From positions 7,936,001-8,000,000 of the forward strand of contig OW051473.1 in assembly GCA_932521025.1 (NCBI GenBank): 64,000 nt of DNA, written 5' to 3'. This document shows positions 10,560 through 22,160 of the stretch, piece after piece. This stretch comes from Oscheius onirici. Lineage: Eukaryota > Nematoda > Chromadorea > Rhabditida > Rhabditidae. Under the pieces are notes generated by a model. The model was not told the DNA's origin and searched no databases. It was given only the letters and a program-made list of their open reading frames with translations. Position 1 is the first letter of the stretch, and each line of letters starts with the position of its first letter. A program made the translations under genes and the position numbers.

Positions 10560-11178
10560 GACCAAAATACGCCAAGGTACAGGGGAGCAGGGGTTAGACA
10601 GAGAAAACAATTCAAAGGCCTCGTCCATAAGGGTTATGGACCTCGTTGAGTAAAGTACCGGTTAAAGTTTATTATTCAGTTTGAAAACGGTTATCCAGGA
10701 CAGTAAGCAAGAAGTTGTCAAAACTAGGTATTGAAGCCACGAAATGTAAAATATATATTTGTAAAAACCAATTTAACCCCTTTGTGAGTATGTCCGCAAT
10801 CATTGTATGACATTAAAAACCCGCTAAAAGTTGTTATATTCACGTAACTCTGCTTGGAGACCTCAGTAAAAATCCAAATGTCAAAAGAAAATACCGGGTC
10901 TCGCCACGATTGAATGCGCTCTGTATTTCTTCACATTCAATTTTCCATTGCAGCTTTGCCGCAATTACATTTGAAACCGTTTTCACGCTCTTTTACCTAG
11001 TTCCAATTGAGAATTTTTTTTCAAAACTATCGAAACTTTGAAATTGACCCCAAATTGTGCTGGAAAACGACAACTTCTTCCGCTTGCCATCTGCTCGCGT
11101 CTCAGCCTCCGTTAACTGCGTAAACTTTGTTTGTGTCTATCTTTTCACAGCTTTTAAGAGAAATAACATTTATTTTCA
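10560..11178. other. Intergenic DNA upstream of the myotubularin gene
   Basis: This stretch is AT-rich with no supported exon. A TTTATTTTCAG acceptor ends at 11179, 12 nt before the mtm-9 start, and is probably the trans-splice site. Confidence 0.5.
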
Positions 11179-11191
11179 GGTAAAAACCAAC

Positions 11192-13886
11192 ATGGAACTT
11201 GCCGACGCCATAAAAGTGCGTCGAGTGGACAATGTTCATGTCAGGAAGGGTCCAAGAGCTGGGAAATCCGGTAGTTTGGTCTTATTTGGTGAGTCAAGCG
11301 TTTTTAAAGGTTTAACTTAACTTTCAGAGCATCATCTTTTATTCTCACCTTCTCCGGAAAATGGAGGAAATGAGCACGAGCTATGGGTATGAAAACGTTT
11401 ATTGTACTTTTCATTCGTTTAGCTTCTTCAACGAGCCGTCGACAGAGTCTCGATGGATCCCATTGGACGTGAACAGCCTCCCAGAGCGGCTCTCTTAACA
11501 CTGAAGCTGAAAAACTTTATGATAATAATGTTCGAAATACCTAGCTACGAAGAGGCTAAACTAGCAGCTATAACTATCGAAACTCTCTCGAATATCAGTG
11601 AGTGGTCACCTGTCACTTTTCATAAAACCTATTGTTCAGCTGACTACTCTTACGATTATCCTTTCTACTACCGTTGTCCATTCCAAGTTCTGGATGATGG
11701 CTGGAAAGCATTTGACGTTGAACAGGAATATGCTAGACTCTCCATTCTCGCAGGGGATGCCTATCGGATAAGCAGTGTCAACGAAAACTTTGCAGTATTT
11801 ATTTCGTTTTAATGTTTAAAAAAATGTTTAGATCTGTTCTTCTTACCCTGAGAAAGTTATTGTTCCGAAAGGTATCGGAGACGATTACCTGCGGATCAGT
11901 GCCACTTTTCGAGAAGGAGGAAGGTTCCCGATTATCAGCTATTACCACAAAGATACCAAGGTAGTTGTGATAAACTTTTTTTGTTTAAATCTTCTCTAGT
12001 CGTGTATTCTACGATGTGGTCAGCCTCTCGTTGGACCAGCAAACAGACGTTGCAAAGAAGACGAAACTATCCTCAACTCACTATTGACGATCAACAAAGG
12101 AATCATCTTCGATACAAGAACAAAACAAATTGCGCAAGGATCCAAAAGCAAAGGTACGAAAAGGACAATTGGCTTTTCTAGTATCTTCTGTAGGCGGTGG
12201 ACATGAAACACCACAATGTTATCATCGTTGGAGATATGTTAACCTCGGAACACCTCGGCTACGGGAGCTCAGAGATTCACTTAGTAGAATGGTCGAATGT
12301 AAGTAATTTCGCCTGATTATTGAGCTGCTAAACATAAAAAGGCCACGTGACTGAACTTTTCTGACTGAACCAAAGTATGACAAGGCTAAACGCAGTAGAT
12401 TTAGAGCAGAATAAGTGGCCAGGTGAATACACTTTCGGGCATTCTCTAAAGCTGTGCGTTTGCTGTAATCTGTACAGTTCATATGTTCTTGAAGTTACTT
12501 TTGCTCTAAAAGGTTTATAAAAGACGAATCGCAGATTCGAGAATGAAACAAATTATATATTCATTGATTCAAAGGAGACCAATTGCGTAATAACGAAAGT
12601 GCAACCATGTCATAACATAACTCGAATTGTACATGCTTCAATATTTCTTCGACATTATTTGGCCTTCAGATACCGTCAAAACGTTCTGTAGGTTTTCGCA
12701 CAGCTTGCGTTGTCTATGTATCCAAGACAGCTATACATCATTGTATAACACAGCTGCTTTTCAGTATCCAATGACCGAGCTGTGTCATCGGACAAGTATA
12801 TCTCAAAGCTCTACTCTTCTGGATGGCTTCAAGCCGTAGCGGACAACCTTACCTGTGCCGCCAATGTGGCAAAATGTGTTCACTGTGAAGGTACTCAAGG
12901 TATGCGTATCGTGTTGTCGCTTCCCGCACGGCAATAAGTTGTTTTGTCCGGCTGGCCGATTATTTTAGTGTGGAACAACCAATATGTTTACCAATGTTTT
13001 GTTAAATATTGTCTATTTTCTCGTTTAGAAGTGCCCGTCGTCGTTCATGGAGGAGAAGGAGTTGATTCAACACTGGTTGCAGTTTCTCTGGCTCAAGTTC
13101 TTCTGGATCCAGATGCCAGAACAATCCGCGGGTATGCAAACATCTCTCATCATTAACTTTGTTTCAGATTTCAATCCCTAATCGAACGGGAATGGATAAT
13201 GGGAGGGCATCCATTTGCTCTGAGAAACGCTCATTGCGCCTATGCCGAAGGATCCATCACTGGACCCCAGGAGGGACCCGTTTTCTTGTGCTTCCTGGAC
13301 TGTATGTATCAAGCAAGTTTTTAGTTTGTTTCGAACTTTAAATATTTCAGATCATGCAACAGTTTCCCCATTCTTTCGAATTTGGGGAAGAGCTGCTCAT
13401 CTTCCTCTTTGAACATGCCTATGCCAGTGAATTCGGGAGCTTTTTGGGAAATAACGAGAGGGAGAAACAGATAATGAATGCAAAGAGGTCGACAATTTCT
13501 CTGTGGTCCTATCTCAACAATCCAGAAGTTCTTCGAACGTTTGTGAATGTGATCTACCAGCCGAGAACGGAAGTTATTTGGCCTTCTGTAGAGCCTCAGA
13601 GCATTGTAAGTCCCCTATATTGTTTTATGACAATATGTTTTTGCAGAAAGTTTGGAGTCGTCTATTCCTCCGCTGGCAGAAAGATTGGTTAGAAGAGGAT
13701 TCGATTAAAAAAGCTGCTCAACAATGGAGGGCTAAAGAGAAAGAGCTCACGACAAAAGCTGTTGTTCTTCGAAAGTATGTTCTTGCTCAACTACTTTCAT
13801 GAATTTTCAGACAATTGATCGAGCTCTCAAAGGAAGCCAGCCTTTGCAACAATCTCAAGAAGGCGACGTTGTCACCAGCTAACTAA
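11192..13886 (+). CDS. mtm-9: Catalytically inactive myotubularin, MTMR9 (mtm-9) homologue
   Basis: Exons encode the N-terminal PH-GRAM domain (starts MELADAIKVRRVDN), then the myotubularin domain. Landmarks are YPFYYRCPFQVLDDGW, GGRFPIISYYHK, GQPLVGPANRRCKEDE, GGGHETPQCYHRW and IEREWIMGGHPFALR, with the C-terminal part running through FLGNNEREKQ to LKKATLSPAN. Active myotubularins have HCSDGWDRT at the phosphatase loop. Here the loop reads HGGEGVDST, so the Cys nucleophile and Arg are gone, exactly as in MTMR9. MTMR9 pairs with active MTMR6/7/8 and raises their PI3P/PI(3,5)P2 phosphatase activity in endocytosis. A TTTTCAG acceptor sits 12 nt before the ATG. The final exon is in phase. A 460-nt intron begins at 12300, and a partial copy lies downstream. 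Confidence 0.93.
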
Positions 13887-14193
13887 CTTGTGGTTCTACT
13901 TCATTCAGTCTCGTCATCGCCACGTTTGGTTGTGATCAAAAATGCGTAACTAATGTATCAGATCTTGAGAGGGAAGAAAAGACCTTATTTATTCGTTGAA
14001 CTGGTTCTATTTTGTATTATGAGTGTAATAAGAGACTACAGAATTTTGGCATCGAATTTAGTGTTCCAAAAAGAGACATGTGCCCCTCTCTTTTTTTCTT
14101 TCTTCCTCGATGTATAGCAGTAATACCTCCTTGACCGGAGGTAGCTATCACTAGCTCGCGCGGCAAACGGATAGTCCACTTATATATCATTCA

Positions 14194-14947
14194 ATGGATC
14201 GCTTACTGCTATGTCTTATCCTCCTCAATGCTAATTTGATAATGTACGCCGAAGAAAACTTTGCAGACGGTTAGTACACATTAGGAATGTCTAAAGGTCA
14301 AATATTTTTCGAGCTTTTGCCACTTGCTACTCCGTAAGAATATTTGTTAATCCGAACTTATTATCAGCGAATATTTATTAATTTGTGTCTGTCCGGAAGC
14401 TCGAACACAAATCCTGTTGAGAGATACGTTGACAAGAAAATATTAAATTTAGAGTTAGAAAGTTGTTTGATTGGACAGCAAGGCTATTGCAGGCATTGAG
14501 TTTTCATAACCTATACACAGTTGTCCACGTTTGTAATCTCTTGTTCATCTCGTTGCAGACATTCAATCGCCCAATGAAGACGACGCGAAAAACTCGACTC
14601 AACTCTACGGGAATTATCTTCGCGAAATCGAGCAGAATCGCATAAGGGCCTATGAAGAATACGAAGAGTTCTACGGAAACAAGTCATCTTTTGCAATAGT
14701 TTCTTTTATTCTTCCTGTTATTATGGACACTGCTGCTCTAGAAATTGCGATTAATGAGTTACGGCAATATATTTCTGCCACCACTCAGATTGAGTTTGAT
14801 AAGCCCGCGACCGACGAACTTGGAAAAAATATTCAGAAGTACAGACAATCAGAGCGTGACTATTTACCATTTGACGTTGCCTCGGAATTTTTTCGTCCTG
14901 ATGAGGTGGCACATTCTGCAAGAGTTCTAGACCAAAAAATCCCTTAA
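14194..14947 (+). CDS. Secreted orphan protein, about 154 aa
   Basis: Two exons (14194-14269 and 14559-14947) join in phase. Residues 1-19 form a signal peptide (MDRLLLCLILLNANLIMYA). The mature part is acidic and rich in Asp, Glu and Tyr, with one sequon (KNST) and a hydrophobic patch (SFAIVSFILPVIMDTAA) midway that could be a buried helix. There are few Cys. No family was recognised. The gene sits between mtm-9 and the mtm-9 partial copy, so it may have arrived with, or been bracketed by, that duplication. Confidence 0.55.
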
Positions 14948-14988
14948 ATCCGGAAAATTCATAGACTCAAGTATTCTGAAATTATACC

Positions 14989-15990
14989 ATTGGCTTTTCT
15001 AGTATCTTCTGTAGGCGGTGGACATGAAACACCGCAATGTTATCATCGTTGGAGATATGTTAACCTCGGAACACCTCGGCTACGGGAGCTCAGAGATTCA
15101 CTTAGTAGAATGGTCGAATGTAAGTAATTTCGCCTGATTATTGAGCTGCTAAACATAAAAAGGCCACGTGACTGAACTTTTCTGACTGAACCAAAGTATG
15201 ACAAGGCTAAACGCAGTAGATTTAGAGCTGAATAAGTGGCCACGTTACTATACATATTGTAATGAACAAATGTGTTAATATCAACATCTGTCTTTTCATT
15301 CAAAAACCTTGTAAATAAAAGTACCTTCATAAGAGCTTACTTGCCGACTTCGTCTCGATAGAGCATTCTTATTTTTGTTTCAACCTTTTTAAACATTTTC
15401 TCTAGATTCTATACTTATCGAGAGGGAATGGATAATGGGAGGGCATTCATTCGCTATGAGAAATGCTCGCATAGAGAGACCAGTCTTCTTGTGCTTCTGC
15501 ATGTATCAGGTATTAGTTTTCATTTCATTTCATTTTTTCACTGCATCGTCTATATTCGACAAAAGCGGCTTTTAGGACAGAACATGGCGGTGCTGTACAT
15601 TTCTCGGAGAGTAGAACAGTACCTCCCGCCCTTGTCCAGGGCGTCGTCGAGAGGGAGTTGATCCACGTGTTCCCAGGCGTGTTTCGCAGATGAAGAGTAT
15701 GATCCGAGCTTCTTCAGTGCTAGGTGGATCGGGATCCGCTGTTGCAACGACTGGTGGTAGAGTAGAACTGCTGTGATTCCGTCCTCTTGTGAAGAGTAGA
15801 ATGTCTAGTGGAGAAGGCGAGACTTGGTAGCTGTACCGGTGTAGAGAAATTGAAATCCAACAGTCCAAATCGAAAGCAATTAACGAAAACGAAAAGTTAG
15901 TCTTTTGTATTCCGTCTGATCTTCAGATCATGCAACATTTTTCTCACTCTTTAGAGTTTGGCGAAGAGCTGCTCATATCCCCTTTTGTTA
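14989..15990 (+). pseudogene. Partial decayed duplicate of the mtm-9 gene
   Basis: Three collinear pieces of mtm-9 recur downstream of it. 14989-15242 matches 12168-12421 with only two mismatches, including intron sequence on both sides of the GGGHETPQC exon. About 15419-15475 matches the REWIMGGHPFALRNA exon at 13185. About 15927-15990 matches the MQxFxHSxEFGEELL exon at 13350. The second and third pieces are clearly diverged and interrupted. The intervening exons, including the phosphatase loop, are missing. It cannot encode a complete myotubularin. Confidence 0.85.
15548..15810 (-). other. Coding-like antisense patch inside the mtm-9 duplicate
   Basis: On the minus strand a frame of about 75 codons reads like real protein (IPIHLALKKLGSYSS, AWEHVDQLPLDDALDKG, STLREMYSTAMFC) and is more GC-rich than its surroundings. 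It begins without a Met and has no clear splice frame. It may be a fragment of another gene inserted during the duplication. The family was not recognised. Confidence 0.35.
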
Positions 15991-17400
15991 AAACGCTAAG
16001 TTCATTCGAAGTGTAATTCGAATTTTTCAACTCCTGGACACTGTCAATATGCAAATCTGGGCGCTATTATTTTATTGAAATTTTGTGAAGAATCCAGCTA
16101 CCACGTCCATTTTTCGAAACAATGCCGTTTTCGCTGTTTTCAAGTACCTCTATTGTTTGGCGCTATGAAGCCGCAGGTAGCAAGTTGGGTCCTTTCGAGA
16201 AGTTAGAAAACAATTAGGTTTTAAACTTGGAGCAAAGAATTGGAACAGTTGTGCGACTGTTGCTTGGGGGTGGGGTTACCTACCAAACCGCCAGGCGCAT
16301 TTTGAACCCCCACCACCCAAACAGCAGTAGCAGAATTAATCTTATAAGCTAATGATACGGCCAAAACATTCAGCCATTTTTATGAAACATGGCAGCATTT
16401 TTACAGAAAAAAAACTATTTCGACCCCTCACTACAGCACAGCCTTCCTGGAGATGTTTCAAATGACGTCAAATAAATGCCCCAGCCATTACAGTGTAAAG
16501 GCATCGTGGCGAGACCCAGTCTCATAGTTGGTTCTAACTGAATTTTCTACCTTTCATAATGAAAATGTAACAATTTCCAGCTCAGCTTTGGCAATAAATT
16601 TATATTCAAAACAACTGGAACGATCTGATAACGTAGGTTTTTCCTATTTATATTTGATATCAGCCGTCTGGGACTGCTTTTCCACTTTCTTCAACCCGCA
16701 GCCCAAACCCTGCTGCGGAGCAGAGTACATTTTATCTGCGCATTTTATATGGAGGCCGGATAGTCAAGTGGATAGGATGACAGTCTATGAAAAAAGCGAC
16801 CCAATTTCAATCCCAGTTGATAGTACACGAAGTACCCTGGCATCTCTCGCCAGCCTAGCCTGTCCAGCGGATCCCGTAGCTTGAGCAACCCTGGTCATTC
16901 AACGCGCTCACACCACTCCAAGAACCCTCTTCTCTTCGGATGTGATCTCGGTCAGGTGAACTACCTTGAATACCGAATAAACAGTTTTTAAACAGTTTAT
17001 CTGCGCACAGTAGTAAACTATTTTTCCTTCTTATGTCCCGCAAAAAGAAACAAAAAAATACACATTAGCGTCAATACTCTTTTCTAAAACCACCAGTTCG
17101 CTACAAACAATTTTTTCTCTCATTATGCCTCTTTCTTAGAAATACAACCAGTGTAATAACTAAAACTCTTGTCCTCACTCTCGAGATCTGATTTAAGTAA
17201 GCGATACATTTTGTGATCACGATTAAGCGGAAAGAAGTACAGGGTGACCATTAACTATCAGGCTGCGGGTAGTGACTGCAGAAAACACGAGACACCTGGG
17301 AACATAAAAAAGGTTCTTTCGGCAACTTTACTAACTCCTTGGTCTTCGAAGCAATGTAGCCTCGAATACTTTAGTCCAAAACGACATCGTGGAAAGTGAA
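15991..17400. other. Intergenic stretch
   Basis: No phase-compatible exon chain was seen. It contains a tRNA-like relic at about 16752-16830 and GC-richer patches near 16240-16320 and 16840-16980 that look like repeat fragments. Confidence 0.45.
16752..16830 (+). repeat. tRNA-like / SINE-like relic
   Basis: An A-box-like GGATAGTCAAGTGGATAGG is followed about 40 nt later by a weak B box (AATTTCAATCCCAG). The acceptor and T arms do not pair well. It is interpreted as a degenerate tRNA-derived repeat, weaker than the copies at 32452 and 39219. Confidence 0.25.
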
Positions 17401-17452
17401 AATGATAAACCCAAAAATCCAAATTTTATTACGATTGAACACAACTGAAGGT

Positions 17453-18411
17453 TTACTGGAAAAGACGAGCGATGAGAAGAGTGGCTGGAACGAAGGCGAG
17501 AGAAGAAACAGCTTCGTTTGTAGGACGAGCGCCTTGTCCAATTCCTGCTCCACTGCCTGCAAAACTTTCTTTTATAGGTCCGTTGTTAATAAGAAATGTG
17601 TTAATAAGCGCAATGAGCTACCGGAGCGGCGTTGTCGGTGGTGGTGCTTGCTAGGTGCGGCTCCCCCTCCGATTCCGTGTCCTAAATTGACACAAAACTA
17701 CTAAAAATGTGCAAAGTGCCCACCAGCTTGTGCCCCGTGACCAATTTCGTGTCTGTGCTTATCGTGATGGCCTGAAGCTAACGATTAGTATGTTAGTCAA
17801 CAGGAGGGCCTACCTCCATAAGCATTGTAATTACCATTGTAGCCATTGCTATTGCCTAGAGAAAGGGTTAGTGAACAAGTTTTGAAAAGCTAACTGGAAA
17901 CACCGTGACCGATACCATTCTGCTGAACCCCAGCTCCGTGACCTATGGATCGGCGAGAATGAGTACGGATAATAGGAACTAAACCCGGTTAAATACAAGA
18001 GGGGACTCAAACTCACTGCCATTGTTAACCTTAGAATCCTCAGACGTACCGAAATTGCAGTTATCCTTATTGCAGTAGTCGCATTTGGCATCACCAGTGT
18101 TTGCTGGCAGGCTGGAGCACGATGAAGCACATCCCTTGTAGGTCACTGAAAAGTGTCAATACGATTTCTTATCTGTTTGTTTTGCCGGACGAAATGCCTT
18201 TCTCGAGAGTTTCAATCGTACTATGCCCAGAATAAAGTCGGAAAACAAAAAGAAACATACCTTGTCCTTGCCTTCTGATGGTGTAGCAGACATTCGAAAT
18301 GGGGCAGAATTCGATCTTCGGGTCATTACAGGTTAGGAAAGAGTCACATGTGTAGCAGGTGAGACAGGTAGCAGTGCTGACGAGGGCGGCTAGAAGGATG
18401 AGACGAGACAT
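17453..18411 (-). CDS. GPI-anchored Ly6/uPAR-type protein with Gly/His cassette linker
   Basis: Exon 1 (18411 to about 18262) gives a signal peptide (MSRLILLAALVSTATCL) and the Cys-rich start CYTCDSFLTC. Exon 2 (18145-18017) completes the three-finger domain, ending CDYCNKDNCNF. Then come four tiny exons, 17942-17904, 17855-17814, 17771-17724 and 17681-17622. They are 39, 42, 48 and 60 nt long, all in phase 1 at both ends, and encode Gly/His/Asn-rich linkers such as GAGVQQNGIGHG. The last exon (17556-17453) ends in the hydrophobic VSSLAFVPATLLIARLFQ, a GPI-attachment signal. AATAAA follows. Ly6 proteins act at the cell surface, often on receptors or channels. Any combination of the four cassettes keeps the frame. 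Confidence 0.85.
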
Positions 18412-19091
18412 GGCTGATTGCGAGCTGCAGAGGGGCCTTTTATTGAGAGCCGAAGGTTTCGATTGACTGATTCCTTATCTGTCCTTTGCCTGACTCACCC
18501 ACGTTTCCGCCCCACGGAAACTGTTTATACAACTCTCACATTCGAGGTATTTCTGTGGCAAAGTCACTTTGCATGGAGTTTCATCATGAAGAATTCGTCT
18601 TCCAGAAGGTACCAAATGAGAGAATTAGATCGAAAAAGATGAGAACTGTGGCTGCACACATTTAAGCTACAAAATCGGATCAAAATGCGTACTGGGAAAC
18701 CATTTCGTTCAACACACATCCATTCGAAGCAGACTGAAGACATATGTTTTAGATAGCATGTTGAAAAGAACAAAAAATGAAAATTAGAAAACTGTACTTT
18801 GAACTTAAAAATGAACACAAGCATTGATATTTGGGCGTAAAACGTTAAAATCCTTTAGAATTTTAAAGGGCCTTCAGATTTCTGGGTATAGACGTTGCTT
18901 GCTAAATCTCTTAATCCGTCTTCCTCTGAGAGTAAAATCTCGAGTACTTCATCTAAAATAGCTTGCTTTCCCAAATATCTTCTTATCAGCTGTTGTGGCT
19001 AAACAGTGATAAAAATTGTCAGGCCTTGACAGACTTGCCGTCACAAAGAATCAGTCTGGTTTAAACAAGCATGGATTTATCTAGATATTAT
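18412..19091. other. Intergenic, between two minus-strand genes
   Basis: This is the promoter side of the Ly6 gene and the 3' side of the next minus-strand gene. A TATA-poor, A-rich stretch from 18640 to 18960 shows no exon. Confidence 0.4.
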
Positions 19092-22000
19092 TCAGATCTG
19101 TCCGTGAGTCATTGCTATTTGCCCTGCGCGGTAGAGTTGAGAAATGTCCATTCGGGTCATTGGCTTCATTCCGACCAGCGTCATTGGGTTGGCTGTTTGA
19201 ATGGCCCTCTCGCTCCTGAAACTCATTGTCTCCTCAATTCTCGGCTCTGACTCACGTCGCAATCTGTGGTTGCACCTTGGCCACAATCGAAGAATTGAAA
19301 CTGATGCCTTCCTTCCTCTGATAGTGAAGTAAAGGCAGCCTTTCGGATTGTGGTCGGATCAGGGATCTGTTAGTTGGTGTTGGTTCCTGAACACAATAAC
19401 TAATTTTCAAGAAAAATACCTCTTGCAGAGTATTAGCTGTACTCATCAAAAGTTCAGAGAGATGGCTTTCCACTTCCGCCTCGTCATCTTCATCCTCTTC
19501 GGATTCTTCAGGTGATCGCGGTCGTGGTCGAGGAGACGGAGAGAGCATTGTAAAGTCGAGTTTTTCTATCAACGGGGCAGGTACATCGACTGCCGGAACT
19601 TGGTTGTAGTTGTCAGGAAGCGGTTGAAGAGACGAAGCAACAGATTCGGACCTTTCCGTCGAAATCATTTCCGTCAGTTTCATGTCGGCATGCCTCTTCC
19701 TCTCGTCGACCAACATTTTTCCAATTACTTCGATTTTGTCGTTCAGCTTTTTGATGTCCTTTCTGATGACATCCTCTCTGAGATTATTGGAAGTCGAGGA
19801 TAGACTAGAAGAACTGGATGAGCAGGGACTACTGTTTAGTGAATGCCGGTTCGTTGTCTTCACTGGAGAGTGTAGAAACAACTTTTCCGAATCCAGAGAC
19901 TTTCTCAGTTCTTGTTGACTCTCAGCTATTTTCTGAAATATATAAGCTGATCTTTAATAAGATACTTTACCCGGATGTTCATATTATTCATTGTGCTTCT
20001 CATAAACCTTGGCTCTCGTTGGGTCTGGGCAGGTCTCCGCTCCTTTAGCATTCTCTTTGCCAGCTCTTCCTTTGCTCTCAAAAGGTATTCACTCAAAATC
20101 TGTGACCTTGTGGCAAAAATCCTATCTTCTTTACTCGATCTAACCGATTCTAGCTGTTCACGAGCCGTCTGAGCGAATCTGGAAGACAAAACGTCCTCTT
20201 AAAGAAGAGAAATGTTACTTTTGAGTGGCTATCCGTTGTTTACAAAGGATATCGGGAGAAACATATAATCGAAGAGGGATTAAACTCGGGTCTGGAAAGG
20301 TGAACCCTTTCCATCGGGTGGACACAAACTTCATCTGCTCCCATACTGTAAATGGTACCTGCCAAAGATTATTTTTCGAATAATGTGGCACTCACGGTTC
20401 GACGCGGAAGAATGAGTCCGGATACCCAGTCGGTTGAGTCTCGTCCAGAATAGACATTATCCTCAATTAAACAGATCTGTCCGTGCCAGAGCTCTCTTGT
20501 TGTACCGTCCAACGGAGGCAAACTTATCTAAAACCAGCTCTTATTTCTGACATATGCCAAAGACTTACTGTTGACTGGTATGTACTCTTAACATATTCGA
20601 AAAACAGGTTAATATGGTCGATATCTTGCTGGTCCGCCATAGAGTGCCACCGCCTTATGGCCTCTTGATGAGTTTCTCCTTCGATCAAAGCCTTGTACTT
20701 CATCGCAATTTCAGGAACAGAGCTCTGAAAATAAAGTTTTGGCCGTAATTTTTTAATGGCCTACCCATTTTTCAGCTTCTGCCAAACTGAAAGAATCTCG
20801 ATAGATCAGACTTAGGACAACTACAGCCACGCGAGTGATCATTGTCTTTCCACCACTCAATTGAGCTTCAGGTTCCGCAAAGATATTCATAGTCCGTTTT
20901 AAATCCAAAGATAAACGGTTTGTCAAGTGTAGTGAGGTCAGAACCACTCTCAGAAGAGAGTGGATACTGTCACGGATGGATGTTTCCGTCTTACTGGTGT
21001 CGGAAGTAGTAGAAATCATGTATACAGGTGGTCGTGGGAGCTAATCATACGGTTTTCAAGGACAAAAGAACTTACATTTTGTATTTCCGTGCTTCTGAGC
21101 GGAAGTTGAGCAAAAAGAGTCTCTATCCTGTCCATAATGTGCATTTCGAGACATTGCATATAGTTTTTGGAAAGAACGACGTCTAGTTCCAAGATGGATG
21201 GTAGTAACTGATCGCATAGAAACGAAGTGTCGTTACATTGCTTCTCAACAACTGTCAATAGGAAGTCGGCCACAAACTCGTCAGTCAAGTTCAAGCTGAA
21301 ACAACACTAAGCAGAAGTGAGTTGACTCACCCAAGAGTAGAATCAACCAATATCCTCAGCAGAAGAGATGATCTCCTGTCCCCAAAATGGTCGGAATATA
21401 ACAAAGCTTCGAGATCTTGACCCAAATGCAAGAGAAGAGCTACTGGTAGTCTCGGTGAAAATTCTTCCGGAATTTCTTGGGCCGCCGTCTCTCGGTTAAC
21501 TATTTTGCCCAGTGTGTCTAAAATTGTGGTTGTCCATTGACAAATTAGATCTGTTACCTCTGTCCGTGTACTGAATCCATTTGAATAGAGTGTGGTAGTT
21601 TTCCTGTTCATTTTCCAAACTGTACAAGGGCAGACCAAGATAGAATGCGGCAACAAGACGAGCACAGGAAAGACAATGTCTTCTATTATCACTGTCTTCA
21701 GTATTCAAGAGAGCTTGTCGCAGTTTATTGGTGTCAAAGAAGTGACGAAGACTCATTACAGAGCGAATTGTGCAAAGACTACTGCAGAGGGTGCGCTATG
21801 CGTTGCCATGGAGACTGTTGTGTTCGAGGAATCTGCGCGAGCTTACCGCCGGTTGAATAGAGTAATTGCCAGCTACGGTTTGCTTACAAAACAAGGGTTT
21901 AGGAAGACTGGATACATTTGAAAAAAAAACAGCATGAAAGCTCACAATAACTTCTAGTATGCATAGTTTCGCTTTTCGGTCAAAATAGGCCGTTATTGCA

Positions 22001-22160
22001 TGTTCATTGTTGAGAAGAAACGGCATATAAGTATCTCCATAATTGCCTTCTTCAAAAATAGCAATACCATAATCGTTTTCTTTTTTGTGGGACTTTATTG
22101 AATTCACCACGCAGAAATTTGGATGTGTAACAAAGAGACACAGCTAGAAGATAGTTTTAA
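19092..22160 (-). CDS. Large unidentified protein with helical body, coiled coil and acidic Ser-rich tail
   Basis: Minus-strand exons joined by 36-60-nt introns run from about 22160 to a TGA at 19092. The first part (THPNFCVVNSIK, EEGNYGDTYMPF) is followed by a long, Leu-rich, probably all-helical region (SCARLVAAFYLGLPLY; VADFLLTVVEKQCND; LLRVVLTSLHLTNRL). Next is a WKGFTFPDPSLIPLRLY segment, then a basic coiled coil (LLRAKEELAKRMLKERR). The C-terminus has poly-Ser and an acidic stretch (EESEEDEDDEAEVE). The last intron (40 nt, GTGAGT...TTTCAG) joins in phase. I could not make the junctions between about 21760 and 21950 phase-compatible, so an exon there is missing, mis-modelled or frameshifted. 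No family was recognised. Confidence 0.65.
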
